64,000 nucleotides of DNA, taken from NCBI RefSeq assembly GCF_000025705.1, contig NC_013959.1, forward strand, positions 2,736,001-2,800,000, written 5' to 3'. Positions within the stretch are counted from its first letter, which is position 1. The number at the start of each line of letters is the position of its first letter. Under the pieces are notes generated by a model. The model was not told the origin of the DNA, did not search any database, and worked only from the letters and a program-made list of their open reading frames with translations. Both the position numbers and the translations under genes were made by a program. The DNA is from Sideroxydans lithotrophicus ES-1. Lineage in GTDB: Bacteria; Pseudomonadota; Gammaproteobacteria; Burkholderiales; Gallionellaceae. Below are positions 11,416 to 21,598 of the stretch, in pieces.

Positions 11416-12316
11416 TAATCCTTACTTCGGGATGCAGGTCAATGCCTGTTTGTTGCAATACCACTGCCCGTACTTCGTCGATCAAATTCTCTATATCCGT
11501 TGCCGTCGCACCATCCGCATTCACAATGAAGTTGGCATGCTTCTCCGACACCTGCGCACCGCCCATGCGCCTGCCTTTCAATCCGCAGTCCTCGATCAGT
11601 TTCGCCGCATGCCTGCCCGGTGGATTGCGGAACACCGAACCTGCGTTCGGCAACTGCAACGGCTGGCTGGCGCTGCGCTTCTCCATCAGGGCTTTGATCT
11701 CCTGGCGCGCCGCCTCGACATCGCCCGCTTCGAATCGCAGCCATGCTCCGACGAAGAACTCTTCGCCCGCAGCGCGCCGGAGCACATGCCGATAACCGAT
11801 TTCGTATTCCTGCGGCGTACGCTCCAGCAGTTCTCCGCGCCGCGTCAGCACCTGCACGCGCTGCACCTTCTGCCAGGTCTCGCCGCCGTAACATCCGGCG
11901 TTCATCGTCAGCATGCCGCCCAGGGTGCCCGGGATGCCGACGAAGAACTCCGCGCCGTACAGGTGGTTCGAGGCGGCAAAACGTGCCAGCTTGGCCCCCG
12001 CCACGCCGGCCTGTGCATAAATGATGTTGTCGCCATCCATGCGCAGTTCGGCAAGCGCTCCCACCATCAGCAACACTGTCCCGCGGAACCCGCCATCACG
12101 TACCAGCAGATTGCTGCCGAGACCGACTGCGACCAGCGGTTCGTCGTCCGGCATTTGCTGAAGGAAGCGCTGCAAGTCCTCAAGGTCGGCCGGCCGGTAC
12201 ATGCGCTGCGCCGGGCCGCCTGCGCGCCAACTCGTGTGGCGGTTCATGGGCTCGTCGTGGAGCATCTCTCCGCGCAACCCTTCAGCACTGAACTGTGTCG
12301 GTTCGTTCATGTTCAT
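11390..12316 (-). CDS. murB: UDP-N-acetylenolpyruvoylglucosamine reductase
   Basis: MurB (308 aa) is the FAD/NADPH enzyme that reduces enolpyruvyl-UDP-GlcNAc to UDP-MurNAc. FAD-binding motif [16 protein letters not shown] and the catalytic region [12 protein letters not shown] (Ser proton donor) are visible, as is the late Glu in HPEVRIIGE. It is a type I-like short MurB. The ATG overlaps the murC stop in an ATGA junction and its 3' end overlaps ddl, so the three are translationally coupled. Confidence 0.97.
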   Translation of the reverse strand: MNMNEPTQFSAEGLRGEMLHDEPMNRHTSWRAGGPAQRMYRPADLEDLQRFLQQMPDDEPLVAVGLGSNLLVRDGGFRGTVLLMVGALAELRMDGDNIIYAQAGVAGAKLARFAASNHLYGAEFFVGIPGTLGGMLTMNAGCYGGETWQKVQRVQVLTRRGELLERTPQEYEIGYRHVLRRAAGEEFFVGAWLRFEAGDVEAARQEIKALMEKRSASQPLQLPNAGSVFRNPPGRHAAKLIEDCGLKGRRMGGAQVSEKHANFIVNADGATATDIENLIDEVRAVVLQQTGIDLHPEVRIIGEHANHG

Positions 12317-13773
12317 TTTTGCGCCATCTGCTTCACCAGATTCGGCACGCCGCCGATGGAGCCGGCCCCCATGGTCAACACCACATCGCCGTCCTGTGCC
12401 ATTTGCATGATGGTTTGCGGCATGTCGGCGATGTTCTCGACGAACACGGCTTCATTCTGACCAGCCACACGCAAGGCATGCATCAGGGCGCGCCCGTCTG
12501 CAGCGACGATAGGCTGCTCTCCCGCCGCATACACTTCCGCCAGCGCCAGCGCATCCACACCGCCCAGCACTTTCACGAAATCCTCGAACAGATCGCGGGT
12601 ACGGGTGAACCGGTGCGGCTGAAAGGCCAGCAGCAAACGTTTGCCGGGGAAGGCTCCGCGCACCGCAGCCAGCGTCGCTTTCATCTCCACCGGGTGGTGT
12701 CCGTAGTCGTCGATCAAAGTAAAGCTGCCGCCCGCGGCAGCGGCGTTTGCCCCCTCGCCCGCTTGCGGGAGAGGGTTGGGGAGAGGTATCTCGCCATACC
12801 TCTGCATGCGCCGGCCAACGCCCTCGAATTCGGCAAGCGCAGCGACGATGGCGGATGGTGCCACGCCCACCTCCAGACCTACCGCGATGGCAGCCAGTGC
12901 GTTGAGCACGTTGTGCATGCCGGCAAGATTGAGCGTGACCTCCAGGTCGATCGGCTTGCCCTCGAACAGACATTTCTCGTCATGGCGGCATTGCGCAGTG
13001 AAGCGCATCCGGCCGCCTTCATGGCGCACATCCACTGCGCGGATCTGCACATCCTCGCTCAAGCCGTATGTAGTTATCGGCTTGCTGATGCGCGGCAGGA
13101 TGTCGCGCACATTTTCGTCGTCCGCACACAGGATGGCGCGGCCATAGAACGGCAGGCGTTCGACGAAATCCACGAAGGCCTGCTTCAGTTTGCCGAAGTC
13201 GTGGCCGTAGGTCTCCATGTGGTCGGCGTCGATATTGGTGACCACCGCAAGGATGGGCGTGAGATACAGGAACGAAGCATCGGATTCGTCCGCCTCGGCG
13301 ACGATGAACTCGCCCGTGCCCAGGCGCGCGTTGGCACCGCTGCTGTTGAGGCGGCCACCGATGACAAAGGTCGGGTCGTAGCCGCCCTTGGCCAGCACGC
13401 TGGTCACCAGCGAAGTGGTTGTGGTCTTGCCGTGCGTGCCTGCCACCGCGATGCCCTGGCGCAGGCGCATCAGCTCGGCCAGCATGACTGCACGCGGTAC
13501 GATGGGAATGTGCTGTTCGCGCGCCGCCATCATTTCCGGGTTGTCGGCCTTGACGGCAGTGGAGACCACCACCGCATCGGCATCGAGCAGATTGTTCGCG
13601 TCATGCCCGTGCTGGATGATCGCACCCAGGCTTTGCAAGCGCTGCGTGACCGCGTTGTCGGCCAAGTCGGAACCGCTCACCTTGAAGCCCAGGTTGAGCA
13701 GTACCTCGGCGATGCCGTTCATGCCGGATCCGCCGATGCCTACAAAGTGGATATGTTTGATCTTGTGCTTCAT
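12313..13773 (-). CDS. murC: UDP-N-acetylmuramate--L-alanine ligase, with repeat-derived insertion
   Basis: MurC (486 aa) adds L-alanine to UDP-MurNAc. N-terminal [14 protein letters not shown], the ATP motif [13 protein letters not shown] (~110-122) and the C-terminal DDYGHHPVE and HRFTRTRDL motifs are all in frame. The protein is about 15-20 residues longer than usual because residues ~330-346 ([12 protein letters not shown] plus an alanine run) sit between RYGE and [12 protein letters not shown], which are adjacent in other MurC proteins. The extra codons are a palindromic repeat of the CCCTCTCCC/GGGAGAGGG family. The loop lies at the start of the C-terminal domain, so function is probably tolerated. 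Murein and division neighbours on both sides. Confidence 0.97.
   Translation of the reverse strand: MKHKIKHIHFVGIGGSGMNGIAEVLLNLGFKVSGSDLADNAVTQRLQSLGAIIQHGHDANNLLDADAVVVSTAVKADNPEMMAAREQHIPIVPRAVMLAELMRLRQGIAVAGTHGKTTTTSLVTSVLAKGGYDPTFVIGGRLNSSGANARLGTGEFIVAEADESDASFLYLTPILAVVTNIDADHMETYGHDFGKLKQAFVDFVERLPFYGRAILCADDENVRDILPRISKPITTYGLSEDVQIRAVDVRHEGGRMRFTAQCRHDEKCLFEGKPIDLEVTLNLAGMHNVLNALAAIAVGLEVGVAPSAIVAALAEFEGVGRRMQRYGEIPLPNPLPQAGEGANAAAAGGSFTLIDDYGHHPVEMKATLAAVRGAFPGKRLLLAFQPHRFTRTRDLFEDFVKVLGGVDALALAEVYAAGEQPIVAADGRALMHALRVAGQNEAVFVENIADMPQTIMQMAQDGDVVLTMGAGSIGGVPNLVKQMAQK
12743..12790. repeat. Palindromic repeat translated within murC
   Basis: CCCCCTCGCCCGCTTGCGGGAGAGGG, read here as two arms (CTCGCCCGC and GCGGGAGAG) around TT, followed by TTGGGGAGAGG. 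It is the same family as the copies at ftsQ, xerD/ogt, rimM and murF. Its length keeps the murC frame open and adds roughly 16 codons. Confidence 0.75.
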
Positions 13774-13791
13774 TCACGAACCCCGAATTGA

Positions 13792-13842
13792 GCCACAGAG
13801 AAGTTCGGCGACTGTCTCTGTGTACCCTGTGATCTCTGTGGC
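13792..13842. repeat. 51-bp palindromic element between murG and murC
   Basis: Ten-base perfect terminal inverted repeats (GCCACAGAGA at 13792-13801, TCTCTGTGGC at 13833-13842) with internal CTCTGTGTACC. It fills most of the 88-bp murG-murC gap, one of the few gaps in a cluster otherwise joined by start/stop overlaps. Confidence 0.65.
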
Positions 13843-13861
13843 AAATTGTTTTTGGACTTTT

Positions 13862-14923
13862 TCACGAGGCCAACTCCTCACAGACCTTTGCGACTGCCTG
13901 CGTCGCATCCGGCTTCGCCAGGCTACGCGCGGCTTGTGCCATCGCCAGCAGTCCTTCGCGGCCGGTCTGGCGCAGCAGTTGCGCCAGTTTTTCTGCACTC
14001 AGCTCCGTTTGCGGCAGCAAAACCGCTGCATTCTTTTCGCTCAGGAAGCGGGCGTTATGCGTCTGGTGATCGTCCACCGCGAACGGGAACGGGACCAGCA
14101 AACTCGCCACGCCTGCAGCCGCCAGCTCTGCAATGGTCAAGGCACCCGCGCGGCAGATCACCAGATCAGCATTCGCGTACTGGTTCGCCATGTCATCGAG
14201 GAATGGCCGGATGTCGGCGCTCACGCCTGCCTGTTCATAGAGCTGCTGCACCGACTCGAGATGTTTCTTGCCGGTCTGGTGGATCACATTCGGTCGCTCC
14301 GTTTCACTCAGCATGGCAAGCGCCTTCGGCAATGCTGCGTTGAGCGCCTGCGCCCCCAGGCTGCCGCCGACCACCAGCACGTTCAGTTTGCCGCTGCGGG
14401 CCGCGTAGCGTTCTTGCGGTTCAGGCAGTGCGGCGATATCGGCGCGCACCGGGTTGCCGCACCACTGCGTACCTTTCAAAACTTCGGGGAAGCCGCTCAA
14501 TACGCGCGCGGAGATTTTCGCCAGCAGCTTGTTGCTCATGCCGGCGATGGAGTTCTGTTCATGGATGACCAGCGGACGGCGCAGGATCGCCGCCATCAGG
14601 CCGCCCGGCATGGTGATGTAACCACCCATGCCCAGTACCACATCGGGACGGAATGTGAAGATCGCGACTGCGCTTTGCCCCAGTGCGCGCAACAGGGTGA
14701 ACGGTAGTGTCAGCAACCTCACAAGACCCTTGCCGCGCACCCCGGTGAAATTCACCCATGCCACCGGGTAACCATGCTTCGGCACCAGTTCCGCTTCCAT
14801 GCTGTTCGGCGCACCCAGCCACACCACGTTCCAGCCTTGTGCACGCAATGCATCTGCCACCGCCAGCCCCGGATAGATATGTCCGCCGGTGCCGCCTGCC
14901 ATGATGAGGATGGTGCGGTTCAT
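13862..14923 (-). CDS. murG: Undecaprenyl-PP-MurNAc-pentapeptide GlcNAc transferase
   Basis: MurG (353 aa) is the GT28 glycosyltransferase that turns lipid I into lipid II at the inner face of the membrane. N-terminal [15 protein letters not shown], the middle [14 protein letters not shown], and the donor-site motifs [12 protein letters not shown] and [17 protein letters not shown] are present. The ATG at 14923 still carries an ATGA overlap with a leftover copy of the ftsW stop (see 14920-15069), which shows the original tight coupling to ftsW was broken by an insertion. Confidence 0.97.
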   Translation of the reverse strand: MNRTILIMAGGTGGHIYPGLAVADALRAQGWNVVWLGAPNSMEAELVPKHGYPVAWVNFTGVRGKGLVRLLTLPFTLLRALGQSAVAIFTFRPDVVLGMGGYITMPGGLMAAILRRPLVIHEQNSIAGMSNKLLAKISARVLSGFPEVLKGTQWCGNPVRADIAALPEPQERYAARSGKLNVLVVGGSLGAQALNAALPKALAMLSETERPNVIHQTGKKHLESVQQLYEQAGVSADIRPFLDDMANQYANADLVICRAGALTIAELAAAGVASLLVPFPFAVDDHQTHNARFLSEKNAAVLLPQTELSAEKLAQLLRQTGREGLLAMAQAARSLAKPDATQAVAKVCEELAS

Positions 14924-15069
14924 ATCGGCAATCCTCGTGCGACCCGGCGGTTTTGGCTACGACCGTCCCGATGGGACTTAACTTGCTTACGCAAGTTAGT
15001 CTTCGCCGAAACAGAAGGGTTGTGAGCGAGCATCTTCATATTGGAAGTCCTCGCGCAACCCTTCTGTTT
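14920..15069. repeat. Insertion with duplicated ftsW tail and 14-bp inverted repeat between ftsW and murG
   Basis: On the minus strand the last ten codons of ftsW plus stop ([10 protein letters not shown], 15036-15068) are repeated at 14920-14952, 116 bases further on and directly overlapping the murG start. The two copies encode the same peptide but differ at several positions, all synonymous. Between them lie a 14-bp perfect inverted repeat (15009-15022 with 15056-15069, AAACAGAAGGGTTG), a second hairpin AACTTGC/GCAAGTT near 14977-14998 and GTCCC/GGGAC near 14964-14977. Confidence 0.7.
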
Positions 15070-16199
15070 TCATAATCGATGCGCAACAACACCGCAACCG
15101 CCACACAGTTGACCACCACGCCACTGCCGCCGAAACTCAGGAACGGCAGCGTCAGCCCCTTGGTCGGCAACACGCCCATGTTCACGCCGATGTTGATCAT
15201 CGCCTGCACGCCCAGCCAGACGGCGACGCCTTGCGCCACCAGAGCGGCGAACAGGCGTTCCGACATCGCGGCCTGGCGGCCGATGGAAAATGCGCGCACG
15301 ATGAGCCAGCCGAACAGCAGAATGACCCCGCACACGCCGAACAGCCCCAGTTCTTCCGCCGTCACGGCAAGCAGGAAGTCGGTGTGCGCTTCCGGCAGGT
15401 AGAACAATTTCTCGACGCTGCCGCCGAGGCCGACTCCCAGCCATTCGCCGCGACCGAAGGCGATCAGTGCGTGGCTGAGCTGATAGCCTTTGCCGTATGG
15501 GTCGGACCACGGATCCATGAAACCGACGACCCGTTGCATGCGGTAAGGCGACGAGAGGATCAGCGCGGCGAATGCCAGTGGCAGCAACACCAGCAGACCG
15601 CCGAATATCTTCAGATTGAAACCGCCCAGCCACAGCGTACCCATCGCGATCGCGCAGATCACCACGAATGCGCCCATGTCCGGCTCCAGCAGCAACAGCG
15701 CGCCCACCAGGGTCATCACGCCGAACATCGGCAGGAAGGGCTGCAGCAGATGGTCTTTCACCGTCCCCTTGCGCACCGCATAATCGGCCGCATACAGCAC
15801 GGCAAACAGTTTCATCAGCTCCGACGGCTGCAGGTTGATGATGACCAGCGGCAACCAGCGCCGGCTGCCGTTGACCGCCCTGCCCACATGCGGGATGAGC
15901 ACCAGCAACAGCAGCAGCACCCCGATCAGGAACAGCACAGGCGCATATTTCTGCCACATCTGGGTCGGGATCTGGAACGCGAGCACGCCTGCCACCACGC
16001 CGGTCAGGATGAAGATGCCATGGCGCACCAGATAGTAGGTCGGCTGGTAATTGGTGAACTTGCTTGCTTCCGCCGTATCGATCGATGCGGAATAGACCAT
16101 CACCAGGCCGATGGCAAGCAATGCCGTGACGATCCAGGTCAGCACGGAGTCGTATTCCTCCACGGTACGGCGCGGTTCCTTCAATGCCGTGCTGAACAT
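15036..16199 (-). CDS. ftsW: Peptidoglycan glycosyltransferase FtsW (SEDS family)
   Basis: FtsW (387 aa) is the polytopic SEDS polymerase that works with FtsI at the septum. About ten membrane segments are apparent. SEDS signatures include [22 protein letters not shown] split around the GxG motifs, [18 protein letters not shown], and [16 protein letters not shown] near the C-terminus. It overlaps the murD stop by 19 bases. The C-terminal codons AGA AGG are unusual against the local codon choice and coincide with one arm of a 14-bp inverted repeat; see the insertion at 14920-15069. Confidence 0.97.
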   Translation of the reverse strand: MFSTALKEPRRTVEEYDSVLTWIVTALLAIGLVMVYSASIDTAEASKFTNYQPTYYLVRHGIFILTGVVAGVLAFQIPTQMWQKYAPVLFLIGVLLLLLVLIPHVGRAVNGSRRWLPLVIINLQPSELMKLFAVLYAADYAVRKGTVKDHLLQPFLPMFGVMTLVGALLLLEPDMGAFVVICAIAMGTLWLGGFNLKIFGGLLVLLPLAFAALILSSPYRMQRVVGFMDPWSDPYGKGYQLSHALIAFGRGEWLGVGLGGSVEKLFYLPEAHTDFLLAVTAEELGLFGVCGVILLFGWLIVRAFSIGRQAAMSERLFAALVAQGVAVWLGVQAMINIGVNMGVLPTKGLTLPFLSFGGSGVVVNCVAVAVLLRIDYENRRVARGLPI

Positions 16200-17575
16200 G
16201 GCGCCTCCGTCTTCAATTTCTCCACCGCCGCGACGAACACTTCGGCGCGATGCAGGTAATTCCTGTACATGTCGAAGCTGGCACAGGCGGGCGACATCAG
16301 CACCGCATCGCCGGTCTGGGCGTTCGCTGCCGCCATGCTCACTGCCTCATCCATGTCATGCGCTTCCAACACCGGCTTGCCGCAGCCCTGCAATGCCCGT
16401 TCGATCAACGGCGCATCGCGCCCGATCAGCACGACGGCGCGCGCATGTTGCGCCACCGCCGCTTTCAACGGCGAAAAATCCTGGCCCTTGCCGTCGCCAC
16501 CGAGGATCACCACGGCAGGTTTGCCCAGCCCCTTCAGCGCCGCCTCGGTTGCGCCGACATTGGTCCCCTTCGAATCGTCGTAGTAGGTGATGCCGCCCAC
16601 TTCCGCCACCTTCTCCACCCGGTGCGGCAGTCCCCTGAATGCGCGCAATGCTTCGCACAGCGGCACGATCGGCAGACCAAGCGCGCGGCACAGCGCCAAT
16701 GCGGCCAACGCGTTCGCGACATTGTGCATGCCGGTCACCTGCAACTCGTCGGCGCGCAGGATCTTCTGCGCTCCCTGCATCAGCCATGTCGCCGCGCCCT
16801 CGCGAGTGATGCCCCAATCCTCATCGCTGGCAGGCGGAGTCAACCCGAAGCTGGTCTGCTTGCGCCCTTCCAGCCTCATCGCCGCACTGCGCACGTCGTC
16901 GCGATTCACGACCTGCACACCGTTGCCGATGAAGATGCGCGCCTTGGCGGCGGCATAACTATCCATGCTGTCGTAACGGTCGAGATGGTCTTCCGTCACG
17001 TTGAGCACCACCGCCGCATCGGCATCTAATGTGTATGTCGTCTCGAGCTGGAAGCTGGAGAGCTCCAGCACCCACACCTGTGGTTGATGGTCGCGCGCAC
17101 GCAGTGCGTCCAGCACCGCAGGCGAGATGTTGCCAGCCACCTGTACATCCAACCCTGCCGCCGCGCACATCGCCCCGACCATGCTGGTGACGGTGGTCTT
17201 GCCGTTGGCGCCGGTGATGGCAATGACTTTGGTATTGCGCCGGTAGTCGTTGGTCGCCAGCTGTTGCGCCAACAATTCGATGTCTCCCTCCACCGCGATG
17301 CCGCGCGCGATGGCGCGCTGCACCAGCGGTTCGGCAACCGGTACGCCCGGGCTGATGACGATGCGGTCGATGCCCTGCAGCAACTGGTCGCGGAACGGGC
17401 CGCGATGCAGTTCGGTCTGCGGCAATTCCTCGTGCAAGGTGGCGGCGCCGGGCGGCGCTTCGCGGCTGTCGGCGACGCGCACACGCGCTCCCTGCGCGCT
17501 CAGATAGCGCGCAAGTGATAATCCGGTCTCACCGAGACCGAGTACCAGTACCGATTTGTCGCGTAGCGATGTCAT
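16181..17575 (-). CDS. murD: UDP-N-acetylmuramoyl-L-alanine--D-glutamate ligase
   Basis: MurD (464 aa) adds D-glutamate in cytoplasmic peptidoglycan precursor synthesis. N-terminal [17 protein letters not shown], the ATP-binding [16 protein letters not shown], and the middle-domain [12 protein letters not shown] followed by YYDDSKGTN are present. The start MTSLRDKSV at 17575 gives an ATGA overlap with the mraY stop; the frame is open 18 codons further upstream inside mraY and is rejected. Order mraY-murD-ftsW is the classic one. Confidence 0.97.
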   Translation of the reverse strand: MTSLRDKSVLVLGLGETGLSLARYLSAQGARVRVADSREAPPGAATLHEELPQTELHRGPFRDQLLQGIDRIVISPGVPVAEPLVQRAIARGIAVEGDIELLAQQLATNDYRRNTKVIAITGANGKTTVTSMVGAMCAAAGLDVQVAGNISPAVLDALRARDHQPQVWVLELSSFQLETTYTLDADAAVVLNVTEDHLDRYDSMDSYAAAKARIFIGNGVQVVNRDDVRSAAMRLEGRKQTSFGLTPPASDEDWGITREGAATWLMQGAQKILRADELQVTGMHNVANALAALALCRALGLPIVPLCEALRAFRGLPHRVEKVAEVGGITYYDDSKGTNVGATEAALKGLGKPAVVILGGDGKGQDFSPLKAAVAQHARAVVLIGRDAPLIERALQGCGKPVLEAHDMDEAVSMAAANAQTGDAVLMSPACASFDMYRNYLHRAEVFVAAVEKLKTEAPCSARH

Positions 17576-18675
17576 CTCAATTTCAGCGTTGCCAACCCGA
17601 TCAGCACCAGCAGCATGGTGATGATCCAAAAACGAACGACGACCTGCGTCTCCTTCCAGCCCTTTTGCTCGAAGTGATGATGCAGCGGCGCCATCAGCAG
17701 GATGCGCTGGCCCGTGCCGTATTTTTTCTTGGTGTACTTGAACCAGGACACCTGCAGCATCACCGACACCGCTTCCACCACGAACACGCCGCCCATGATG
17801 AACAGCACCAGTTCCTGGCGGATGATCACCGCCACGGCACCGAGTGCCGCGCCCAGCGCCAGTGCGCCGACGTCACCCATGAACACCTCCGCCGGATAGG
17901 CGTTGAACCACAGGAATGCCAGGCCTGCGCCGGAGATCGCCGCGCAGAACACGGCCAGTTCGCCCGCGCCGGGGATGGATGGCTCGCCCAGATATTTGGA
18001 GAATTCGGCATGGCCGGCGACATAGGCAAAGATCGCCAACGCGGCGGAGACCATCACCGTCGGCATGATGGCCAAGCCGTCCAGGCCATCCGTGAGATTG
18101 ACCGCGTTGCTGCTGCCGACGATGACCAGGTAGACCAGCACGATGAAGCCGACCATGCCAAGCGGCAGCACCAGATGCTTGAAGAACGGCACGATGACTT
18201 CGGTGTGTGCGGGCAATGTGGCATGCGACCACAGGAAGATGCCGACCGCCAATGCGATCAGCGACTGCCAGAACATCTTCGCCCGCGCTGACAGGCCGTC
18301 CGGATTGCGGTGCACCACTTTGCGGTAATCGTCCACCCAGCCGATGGCGCCGACACCCAATGTCGTGAACAGCACCACCCAGACGTAGGCGTTATGCAGG
18401 TCTCCCCACAGCAAAGTGGTGATGGCGACCGACATCAATATCAGCGCGCCGCCCATGGTCGGCGTTCCCGCCTTGACCAGGTGCGTCTGCGGTCCATCGG
18501 CGCGCACCGACTGGCCGATCTTCATCGCAGTCAGTTTGCGTATCATCCACGGACCCAGCATGAAGGAGATGAACAACGCCGTCATCGCCGCCATCACCGC
18601 GCGCAGCGTGATGTAGTTGAACACGCTGAACGTACGCACATCCTGCGCCAGCCACTGGGTTAATGCGAGCAGCAT
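17572..18675 (-). CDS. mraY: Phospho-N-acetylmuramoyl-pentapeptide-transferase (lipid I synthase)
   Basis: MraY (367 aa) transfers phospho-MurNAc-pentapeptide to undecaprenyl phosphate in the inner membrane. About ten membrane helices. Active-site motifs: [19 protein letters not shown] (double Asp), [26 protein letters not shown], and APLHHHFE near the end. The ATG overlaps the end of murF by 16 bases. Confidence 0.97.
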   Translation of the reverse strand: MLLALTQWLAQDVRTFSVFNYITLRAVMAAMTALFISFMLGPWMIRKLTAMKIGQSVRADGPQTHLVKAGTPTMGGALILMSVAITTLLWGDLHNAYVWVVLFTTLGVGAIGWVDDYRKVVHRNPDGLSARAKMFWQSLIALAVGIFLWSHATLPAHTEVIVPFFKHLVLPLGMVGFIVLVYLVIVGSSNAVNLTDGLDGLAIMPTVMVSAALAIFAYVAGHAEFSKYLGEPSIPGAGELAVFCAAISGAGLAFLWFNAYPAEVFMGDVGALALGAALGAVAVIIRQELVLFIMGGVFVVEAVSVMLQVSWFKYTKKKYGTGQRILLMAPLHHHFEQKGWKETQVVVRFWIITMLLVLIGLATLKLR

Positions 18676-20102
18676 GCTTCCTCCTTGTGTAATGCGCCAG
18701 ATTGCACGACCCGTTCCATCTTCATGAAGCGCGATCCCTTGATCAACGCCGTCGTCTGCGCATCCAGTTCCGCGTCCAGCGCAGCGTTCAGCTCTTCGAC
18801 ACTGGCGAAATGCAGCGCGCCCGCGCCGAATTCCCGCACGGCTTCAGCACTCAGGGTCCCCAGCGCGAAAAGCCGCTCGATGCCCAGTTCGCGGGCAGAG
18901 ATACCGATCTCGCGGTGAAACTGCGCCGCGTCTTCTCCCAGCTCCCCCATGTCTCCCAGCACAAAGATGCGCTTGCCCTTTGCCTGCGCCAAGACTTCCA
19001 GTGCCGCGTGCATCGATGCGGGATTGGCGTTGTAGGTATCATCGATCAGCGTCGCGCCATTTTTCGCCTGCTTGCGCTGCAGTCGCCCGGCGACTCCGCC
19101 AAAGCCCTGCAGACCCGTGACGATGGTTGCCGACGGGATTTGCAGCGCCAGCGCTGCCGTCGCTGCAGCCAGTGCGTTGCGCGCATTGTGTTCGCCCGGC
19201 ACCTGCAGCACGATGCGCATCTCGCCTGCCGGAGTGCGTACCAGCAGTTCGCCTCCATAACCCTGCACCACCCATTTCCCCTGGATGTTTGCCGGGTGTT
19301 CGAGGGAGAAATCGAGGACGCGATGTTTGCCTGCCAGGCTGCGCCATAGTGCTGCATGCGCATCGTCGGCATTGATCACGGCGGTGCCGTCATCCTTCAG
19401 GCCTGCGAATATCTCGCCTTTGGCCCGCGCCACGCCTTCCACCGTTCCGAGTCCCTGCAGGTGCGCGCCGGTCGCGTTATTGACCAGCGCCACATCGGGG
19501 CAGGCTATGCGGGTGAGGTAGTCGATCTCGTTCGGATGGTTCATGCCCATTTCGATCACCGCATAGCGATGGTTCGCGCGCAGTCTCAACAAGGTGAGCG
19601 GCATGCCGATGTCGTTATTGAAATTGCCCTTGGTCGCCAATACAAATCGATCTGCATCGTCGCACTCCCCAACCCTCTCCCGTGGGGCGAGGGAGCGATC
19701 GTAAGAATCATCTTTGATTTTCTGGCGCAAGATGGCCGACAGCATCTCTTTCACCGTGGTCTTGCCGTTGCTGCCGGTGATGGCGACAAGCGGGATATCG
19801 AACTGTGCGCGCCAATATGCTGCAAGTTCGCCCAGCGCGAGGCGCGTATCTTCAACGAACAGCAGCGGCACTCCCGAATCCTGCGTCCGGAGTCCTGCGT
19901 CCCGATTCACCACTGCCGCCACCGCACCCGCCATTGCCGCCTGTGCAACGAACCTCGCGCCGTCGAAGTTCTCGCCCTTGAGCGCGATGAACAGATCGCC
20001 TTGCTGAATGGTCCGGGTATCGGTGGAAACAGCGGAAAAACGCACATCCGCTCCGTCCATGCGGGCATGCAATGCATTGACGGCCTGGGAGAGCATCATC
20101 AT
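18660..20102 (-). CDS. murF: UDP-MurNAc-tripeptide--D-Ala-D-Ala ligase, with repeat-derived insertions
   Basis: MurF (480 aa) adds D-Ala-D-Ala to the stem peptide. ATP motif [19 protein letters not shown], then [15 protein letters not shown] and [15 protein letters not shown] are intact. The start MMMLSQAV at 20102 forms an ATGA overlap with murE. Two unusual stretches are read in frame: about 20 residues ([17 protein letters not shown]) between AILR and ATKGNFNND, encoded by a CCCTCTCCC-type repeat at 19664-19715; and GLRTQDSG, encoded by two TCCTGCGTCC direct repeats at 19879-19902. Both lie in places where MurF proteins vary in length, so the enzyme is expected to work. Confidence 0.96.
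   Translation of the reverse strand: MMMLSQAVNALHARMDGADVRFSAVSTDTRTIQQGDLFIALKGENFDGARFVAQAAMAGAVAAVVNRDAGLRTQDSGVPLLFVEDTRLALGELAAYWRAQFDIPLVAITGSNGKTTVKEMLSAILRQKIKDDSYDRSLAPRERVGECDDADRFVLATKGNFNNDIGMPLTLLRLRANHRYAVIEMGMNHPNEIDYLTRIACPDVALVNNATGAHLQGLGTVEGVARAKGEIFAGLKDDGTAVINADDAHAALWRSLAGKHRVLDFSLEHPANIQGKWVVQGYGGELLVRTPAGEMRIVLQVPGEHNARNALAAATAALALQIPSATIVTGLQGFGGVAGRLQRKQAKNGATLIDDTYNANPASMHAALEVLAQAKGKRIFVLGDMGELGEDAAQFHREIGISARELGIERLFALGTLSAEAVREFGAGALHFASVEELNAALDAELDAQTTALIKGSRFMKMERVVQSGALHKEEACCSH
19664..19715. repeat. Palindromic repeat translated within murF
   Basis: CCCCAACCCTCTCCCGTGGG then CGAGGGAGCGATCGT: arms CCCTCTCCC and CGAGGGAG. It is the same family as the ftsQ, murC, xerD/ogt and rimM copies and inserts about 20 codons ahead of the ATKGN motif without breaking frame. 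Confidence 0.7.
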
Positions 20103-21598
20103 TGCCGCTGCTCCTCGGTGCTCCACATGCTCAGCGCCCGATGGGCGATCTCGCTGTCCGAGAAGGGATAGCGTACCCCTTTGATCTCCTGGTAATTCTC
20201 ATGCCCCTTGCCTGCAAGCAGCACGGTATCGATATGCCGTGCATTGGCGATGGCCAGGGTGATGGCTTTGGCGCGATCCTCGATCACCTGATATTCGCCC
20301 TGCATGCCTGCGGCGATCTCGCTGACTATTTCCGCCGCCTCCTCGCTGCGCGGATTGTCGCTGGTGATGATCCGCACATCGGCCAGTTTTGACGCAACGG
20401 TTCCCATCATCGGCCGCTTGCCGCGATCTCGATCGCCGCCGCATCCGAACACGCAGATGACCTTGCCGCCCGCGGACTCCGTCACCTCGCGCACCGTGGT
20501 CAACACCTTGTCCAGAGCATCTGGCGTGTGAGCGTAATCCACGACGACTGTCGGCAGGCCTTTGCCACCCAGTGTCTGCATGCGTCCCGCCACTGCTTTC
20601 TGCAATCCGAGCTCGCGCGCCGCATCGTCTATCCTGACCTCGCTTGCCAGCAATACCGCAAGCGCGCCAAGCAGATTGGAAGCATTGAAGCTCCCTATCA
20701 ATCTGCTGCACAGTGCAGCTGCACCCCAGCTGGTATGCAGCTGCAACGTAAGACCTTGTGCATCCATTTGCGTGAGGCTGCCATACACCATGCGTATTCC
20801 AAGACGCTCCGCCATCTTCAGCGAATCGTCGTTCAAACCATAGCCGATCACTTCGACGGACGCGTCCTGCAATTGCTCGGCCAACTCGGCACCGAACATG
20901 TCGTCCAGGTTGAGCACGGCATACTTGAGCGATGCCCAGTCGAACAGGCGTTTCTTTGCCGCCGCATAGCTTTGCATGTCGCCGTGAAAATCGAGGTGGT
21001 CGCGCGTCAGATTCGTGAGCAGCGCCACGTCGAAATGCACGCCATTGACCCTGCCTTGCGTGAGTGCATGCGAAGACACTTCCATCACTGCGGCCCGGGC
21101 GCCCTGTTGCTCGTATTCCGCCAGCAGTCCGTGCACGATCAATGCATCCGGCGTCGTGTTTGCCGTTGCTCGCAGCGCTTCCGGAAAACCGTTGCCCAAT
21201 GTGCCGATCAATGCACTCTTGCGGCCCAGTGCGCCGAAGGACTTTGCCAGCCAGTGACTGATCGATGTCTTGCCATTCGTGCCGGTGATCCCGACCATCC
21301 AGAGCTTCTGCGAAGGCTGGCCATAGACCAGGTCTGCGATCAGGCCGGCCTGATGGCGCAAGTCACTCACTGCCAGGTTCGGCACACTCCAGGTCGGATT
21401 CCATTTGAAGCCGTGCTCTTCCCAGATGACCGAGTTGGCGCCCCGTTCGATGGCTTGTGCAATGAAATGACGCCCGTCAGCCTGCGATCCGGGATAGGCA
21501 ACGAAGGTATCGTCGCGATTGACCGACCTGCTGTCGGATACCAGATGCCTGACATTCACTCCCAGCAATTTCAATCCATCCGGGTTGAAGGCGTTCAT
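20099..21598 (-). CDS. murE: UDP-MurNAc-L-Ala-D-Glu--meso-diaminopimelate ligase
   Basis: MurE (499 aa) adds the third stem residue. ATP motif GITGTNGKTSISHWLAKS and the C-terminal DNPRSEEAA, whose DNPR box marks meso-diaminopimelate specificity, are present. N-terminal DSRSVNRDDTFVAYPG binds UDP-MurNAc. Start and stop overlap ftsI and murF in ATGA junctions, so expression is coupled. Confidence 0.97.
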   Translation of the reverse strand: MNAFNPDGLKLLGVNVRHLVSDSRSVNRDDTFVAYPGSQADGRHFIAQAIERGANSVIWEEHGFKWNPTWSVPNLAVSDLRHQAGLIADLVYGQPSQKLWMVGITGTNGKTSISHWLAKSFGALGRKSALIGTLGNGFPEALRATANTTPDALIVHGLLAEYEQQGARAAVMEVSSHALTQGRVNGVHFDVALLTNLTRDHLDFHGDMQSYAAAKKRLFDWASLKYAVLNLDDMFGAELAEQLQDASVEVIGYGLNDDSLKMAERLGIRMVYGSLTQMDAQGLTLQLHTSWGAAALCSRLIGSFNASNLLGALAVLLASEVRIDDAARELGLQKAVAGRMQTLGGKGLPTVVVDYAHTPDALDKVLTTVREVTESAGGKVICVFGCGGDRDRGKRPMMGTVASKLADVRIITSDNPRSEEAAEIVSEIAAGMQGEYQVIEDRAKAITLAIANARHIDTVLLAGKGHENYQEIKGVRYPFSDSEIAHRALSMWSTEEQRQ

